A program made the translations under genes and the position numbers. From Siderastrea radians (lineage: Eukaryota; Cnidaria; Anthozoa; Scleractinia; Rhizangiidae), in assembly GCA_964017195.1 (NCBI GenBank), contig OZ024887.1:4019959-4083958 (forward strand): a DNA stretch of 64,000 nucleotides, in the 5' to 3' direction. Position 1 is the stretch's first letter. Every line of letters starts with the position of its first letter. A model generated the notes under the pieces. The model worked only from the letters and a program-made list of their open reading frames with translations, had not been told where the DNA came from and did no database searches. Shown here piece after piece: positions 61,150 through 64,000 of this stretch.

Positions 61150-61837
61150 CTGTCTGACTGTGTATTGTTATTGTCCGCATGCGTGACTTATCTTTAAGTT
61201 GAAAAATGAGTCTCCTACGGAACTGTTCTTTGCTTTCGTGACGAGCACAAAGCCACCTGTGTAGCTAGGAAAACCTGATCACCTCGCTGTCGGAGCGAAG
61301 GCTATAAAAACGAGGTTGGGACGAGCCTTAAGCATATTAAAATTTGCCGGCAAAGTTATGATCTTTATTGCTTTTGAATATCAAACAAAATATGCAAAGG
61401 AATTTTTAGTAAGCCATGAGCTTATTGTTATAAGGTATCGTTTTTAGACTAGATATCATCTGGGAGATTTTTAAATTATTTACACGTTTGATCTTGGCTG
61501 GAAACTCAAAATATTAATCCGATAAGCAGTTAATCGTGACTTAAAATTGCGAAAATGGCATTTAAATAAGTAATCATTCATCACTTACTGAAAATAAATA
61601 ACAAACAAAACGCCTTTGCTCGGACCGTGGGAAAAACTGCATGCTTTCCGTTCATGACAAGACCTTTTGACCTTTTAAATTGCAAACATTTTGACATTCA
61701 CGCAATGCATGTTCAGTGTTTTTACCGTGAGTTTAATTTTTGTAATTATCTTGTACACTGATCTCACTCTTGTTGTCACTGGAAGTGCAGGGCCAATCAG
61801 GGTGCAAGATTTGATGTCAATAACAGGATCTCTTAGT

Positions 61838-61909
<72 letters not shown>

Positions 61910-63720
61910 TTCATCATCATGTTTGGTGGACTTTCCCTCCCCTCTGGTTAAAAAACTTGAAGTCAATTGGGCGGCCCTTCACTTTTTTCCGTCCTGGTTC
62001 CATCAGAGACCCATGAAATAGTGATCATGAAATGAAGACAATTTATTTTTTTCTGAAGCATTTTAGCGGTCCGGAATCCTAAATTCTTCAATCTGATTGG
62101 CACATGACGCGCGCTTCAACGGTCCGGATTTTCCCATCCGCACCCCGCGTACGGACCGCTCCAATCCGCGGGAAAACTTGAAGTGAAATCATTTTACTTC
62201 CGCACGACGAAACGTTGGGTTTTTCTTTTGAAAATGGAACTTTTCTCTCACTAACTGTTGTAAAGTGAAAGGAAAAATCAACAATGGAATAAAAGGCCTG
62301 GTTATTCTCCGAAAAAGGCGAGTATTCCTGTGTTTTTGTTGAGAAAATTTTGCTGGCTTGCTTTTTAAACACGGGTTAACTGCAAGGTAGTCTTTTAACC
62401 TCCCTTTCTCGTTTGAAGTTTCGTTATTTTACTTGGAGATCTCTTTTCTAATCTTGTCCCATTTAGCTTCATTCAAGATAATAGGATTATTGATGATTGT
62501 TCGCTAAAATAGACAAACAAGAAACCTCGCAACGCTGTGTCTTCGACAAGAACTGCTCCATGTCAACAGGTTTTTATACAGTTTTGTCGACTTGCGAAAA
62601 TCTTGACCAAGAACGAACAAAAATGTTTAAAATGCTAAGATATGCAGTGGAGTTTGTGGAGTGTAGGCCTTAGTTTTCACTAAAAGTCTTTCTTGTTTTC
62701 AGAGATCTTTCGGTACTGAAAACCAAATTTAAACGTGTGATCTCATTTTGAACAAGACAAAGCTTATTTCTGTATTCTTGCTACGAGACCTTGGACCCGT
62801 TCTTAACTCTTATTGTTTTATGATATATTTTTAGTTCTGTTTTATCGCTAGTCTGTCATTTATCCCTACGGTTTGCTAGCGGCCCTTTTTCACAAGCTTA
62901 ATAATTTTTAATTACTTAACTTTGATCGTGGGAACTACGTGGAATTAGGAGTGTTTACAAACAGTTCTCAAGCCAATTCGCCTCGTTCCACCTCCGAAAT
63001 TGCAGAAGAAAATAACCTCGGGCACAGTACTTTTCATCATACTCGTTTCAAGGGTGTGCGGGGTGGAGGGACGTTTGTTTCCAACAACTGGAAATTTCGC
63101 TTCTAGTGGTAGGACAGTCCCAAGTGAATTTCCCCCCATTTCAGTGGGTCCTGATACAGTGCATTAGCCCTTTCCTCAAAGCTTTAAACTTTCTCAAATC
63201 CCTTTTTTTTTTTTCACATTGTCCATTCGTTGTTCCTGTCTTTAAACTGGACCACTAGTTCATGTATCTTTCTTTGATTTAAACCGGCGCGGATACTTTC
63301 TTACTTACTAGCTATGTAAAGACACCCCCATAAAGGTAAGCATGTTGATTTCACGTCATGTTTGCCTGGCTTGCTAATTCTGTGCGTATACCAGACATTG
63401 GAAGTTGACATGCAGGTAGGTCACCCGGCATTCTAAACTTTGGCCGAAAAAGTTACAGGATCTAATGAGTGACGAACGAATTGCGGACCGTGTTTCTCAA
63501 GTATAACGCCGGGTCTAAATGATTCAGCATCCAGCTGCTGGGCGCCTCGCATCTTCAAGAGTAAATCAAAGCTTATTACCACACATGAATTAAATGTTAT
63601 TTCTCATAATGTGGCTTCAAAATGATATCCCCATAATTTATAGATATTGATTACTCTTTGAAGGTCTTCAAAAGTTGACTAAAGTTGACCAGGATTTGAT
63701 CGAACCAGCTGACATGCTTG
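61150..63720. other. No gene recognised; short repeats only
   Basis: Apart from the (ATC)n tract at 61840-61920 and an inverted pair AGCGGTCCG / CGGACCGCT at about 62065-62161 around a short GC-rich patch, I see no exon, RNA gene or element with defined ends. Open frames here (for example 62088-62372 and 62945-63139, minus) lack family motifs and splice context. Confidence 0.5.
61840..61920. repeat. (ATC)n microsatellite
   Basis: About 80 bp of nearly uninterrupted ATC (one TTC near the right end). It produces spurious poly-isoleucine and poly-methionine frames on the two strands. Confidence 0.97.
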
Positions 63721-63829
63721 TAGCCTGTTCCAGGCTCTCAGATAGTAGGGACGCCAGCCCTCACGTGTCTTTCGCGCTCGTTTTCTCAATTCACCCTTTC
63801 TCCACTATCTCGGAGCTTGGAACGGGCTA
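63721..63829. mobile_element. 109-bp Mutator-type MITE, perfect 9-bp TSD
   Basis: The ends TAGCCTGTTCCAGGCTC and GAGCTTGGAACGGGCTA (imperfect inverses) are flanked by ACATGCTTG on both sides (63712-63720 and 63830-63838). The ends match the 63-bp element at 29463-29525. The related sequence near 47560-47605 carries the uninterrupted site GACATGCTTGCAAC. Confidence 0.85.
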
Positions 63830-63989
63830 ACATGCTTGCAACTAATGGCACAGGTAGCCCAAGCTCTTAAGTGAGCCGTCAGCATGACATTGCGTAACAG
63901 CGTTATATTTATAAGAGTTTGTTTGGGAATATAACGATCGTACAAATTAGTTCAAAATAGGTGAAAGAGATTTAATAAAATCGACTTAC

Positions 63990-64000
63990 CTGCCCTCTTC
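63990..64000 (-). other. Possible exon end with splice donor at the window edge
   Basis: On the minus strand, GGGCAG is followed by GTAAGT (donor at 63989). The intron-side sequence about 150-300 bp further shares GCCATT(A/G)GTTGCAAGCATG and GATCAAATCCTGG with the intron just after peptidase exon 1 (about 47560-47610). A further first-exon duplicate or a neighbouring gene may begin beyond the window. Confidence 0.3.

Noticed and set aside
61675..61951. Poly-methionine and poly-isoleucine ORFs on opposite strands
   Set aside because: These are translations of the ATC microsatellite.

Overview
This is a 64 kb piece of an animal nuclear genome. It is AT-rich and intron-rich, with canonical GT-AG splice sites and small exons scattered among transposon-filled introns. 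A cnidarian, probably an anthozoan such as a coral, is my inference. It rests on the mix of a SYCP1 homologue, Penelope-like GIY-YIG fragments, HIRAN sequence in repeats and many short terminal-inverted-repeat elements. No species can be named from the sequence alone. Nothing looks bacterial, viral or organellar.

Three host genes can be assembled exon by exon, with reading phase kept across every junction. (1) Minus strand, 21771 down to 1434 and on past the left edge: an ArfGAP2/3-type Arf GTPase-activating protein, 16 coding exons, 473 codons in the window. (2) Plus strand, 22056-33348: a complete 35-exon gene for a 1112-residue coiled-coil protein that I assign to SYCP1, the transverse filament of the synaptonemal complex. 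It is head to head with the ArfGAP gene, with 284 bp between start codons. (3) Minus strand, 48055 down to 35121: a complete 17-exon gene for a 756-residue type II membrane metallopeptidase of the glutamate carboxypeptidase II (NAALADase/FOLH1, M28) family. Further upstream lie two more sequences resembling its membrane-anchor first exon. One is intact and splice-phase compatible (56692-56370); one is damaged (53358-53127).

Most of the rest is mobile-element sequence, and many ends can be set to the base by terminal inverted repeats (TIRs) plus target-site duplications (TSDs). The left edge holds a broken Penelope-like GIY-YIG gene split by a 426-bp element. ArfGAP intron 3 holds a 4.46-kb element with 6-bp TSDs. 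Inside that element are a minisatellite, a LINE 3' end, a MITE carrying a HIRAN-domain fragment (itself inside the LINE 3' UTR), and another TIR element. Upstream of the peptidase gene are a decayed Ty3/gypsy pol region (about 48.9-51.8 kb), a 1.75-kb TIR element (53.7-55.5 kb) and a 4.0-kb element with perfect 9-bp TSDs (57.15-61.15 kb) that carries two nested MITEs.

The three host genes have unrelated roles (COPI/Golgi traffic, meiotic chromosome synapsis, cell-surface peptide hydrolysis). No functional cluster is suggested. The only likely regulatory link is the shared promoter interval of genes 1 and 2.
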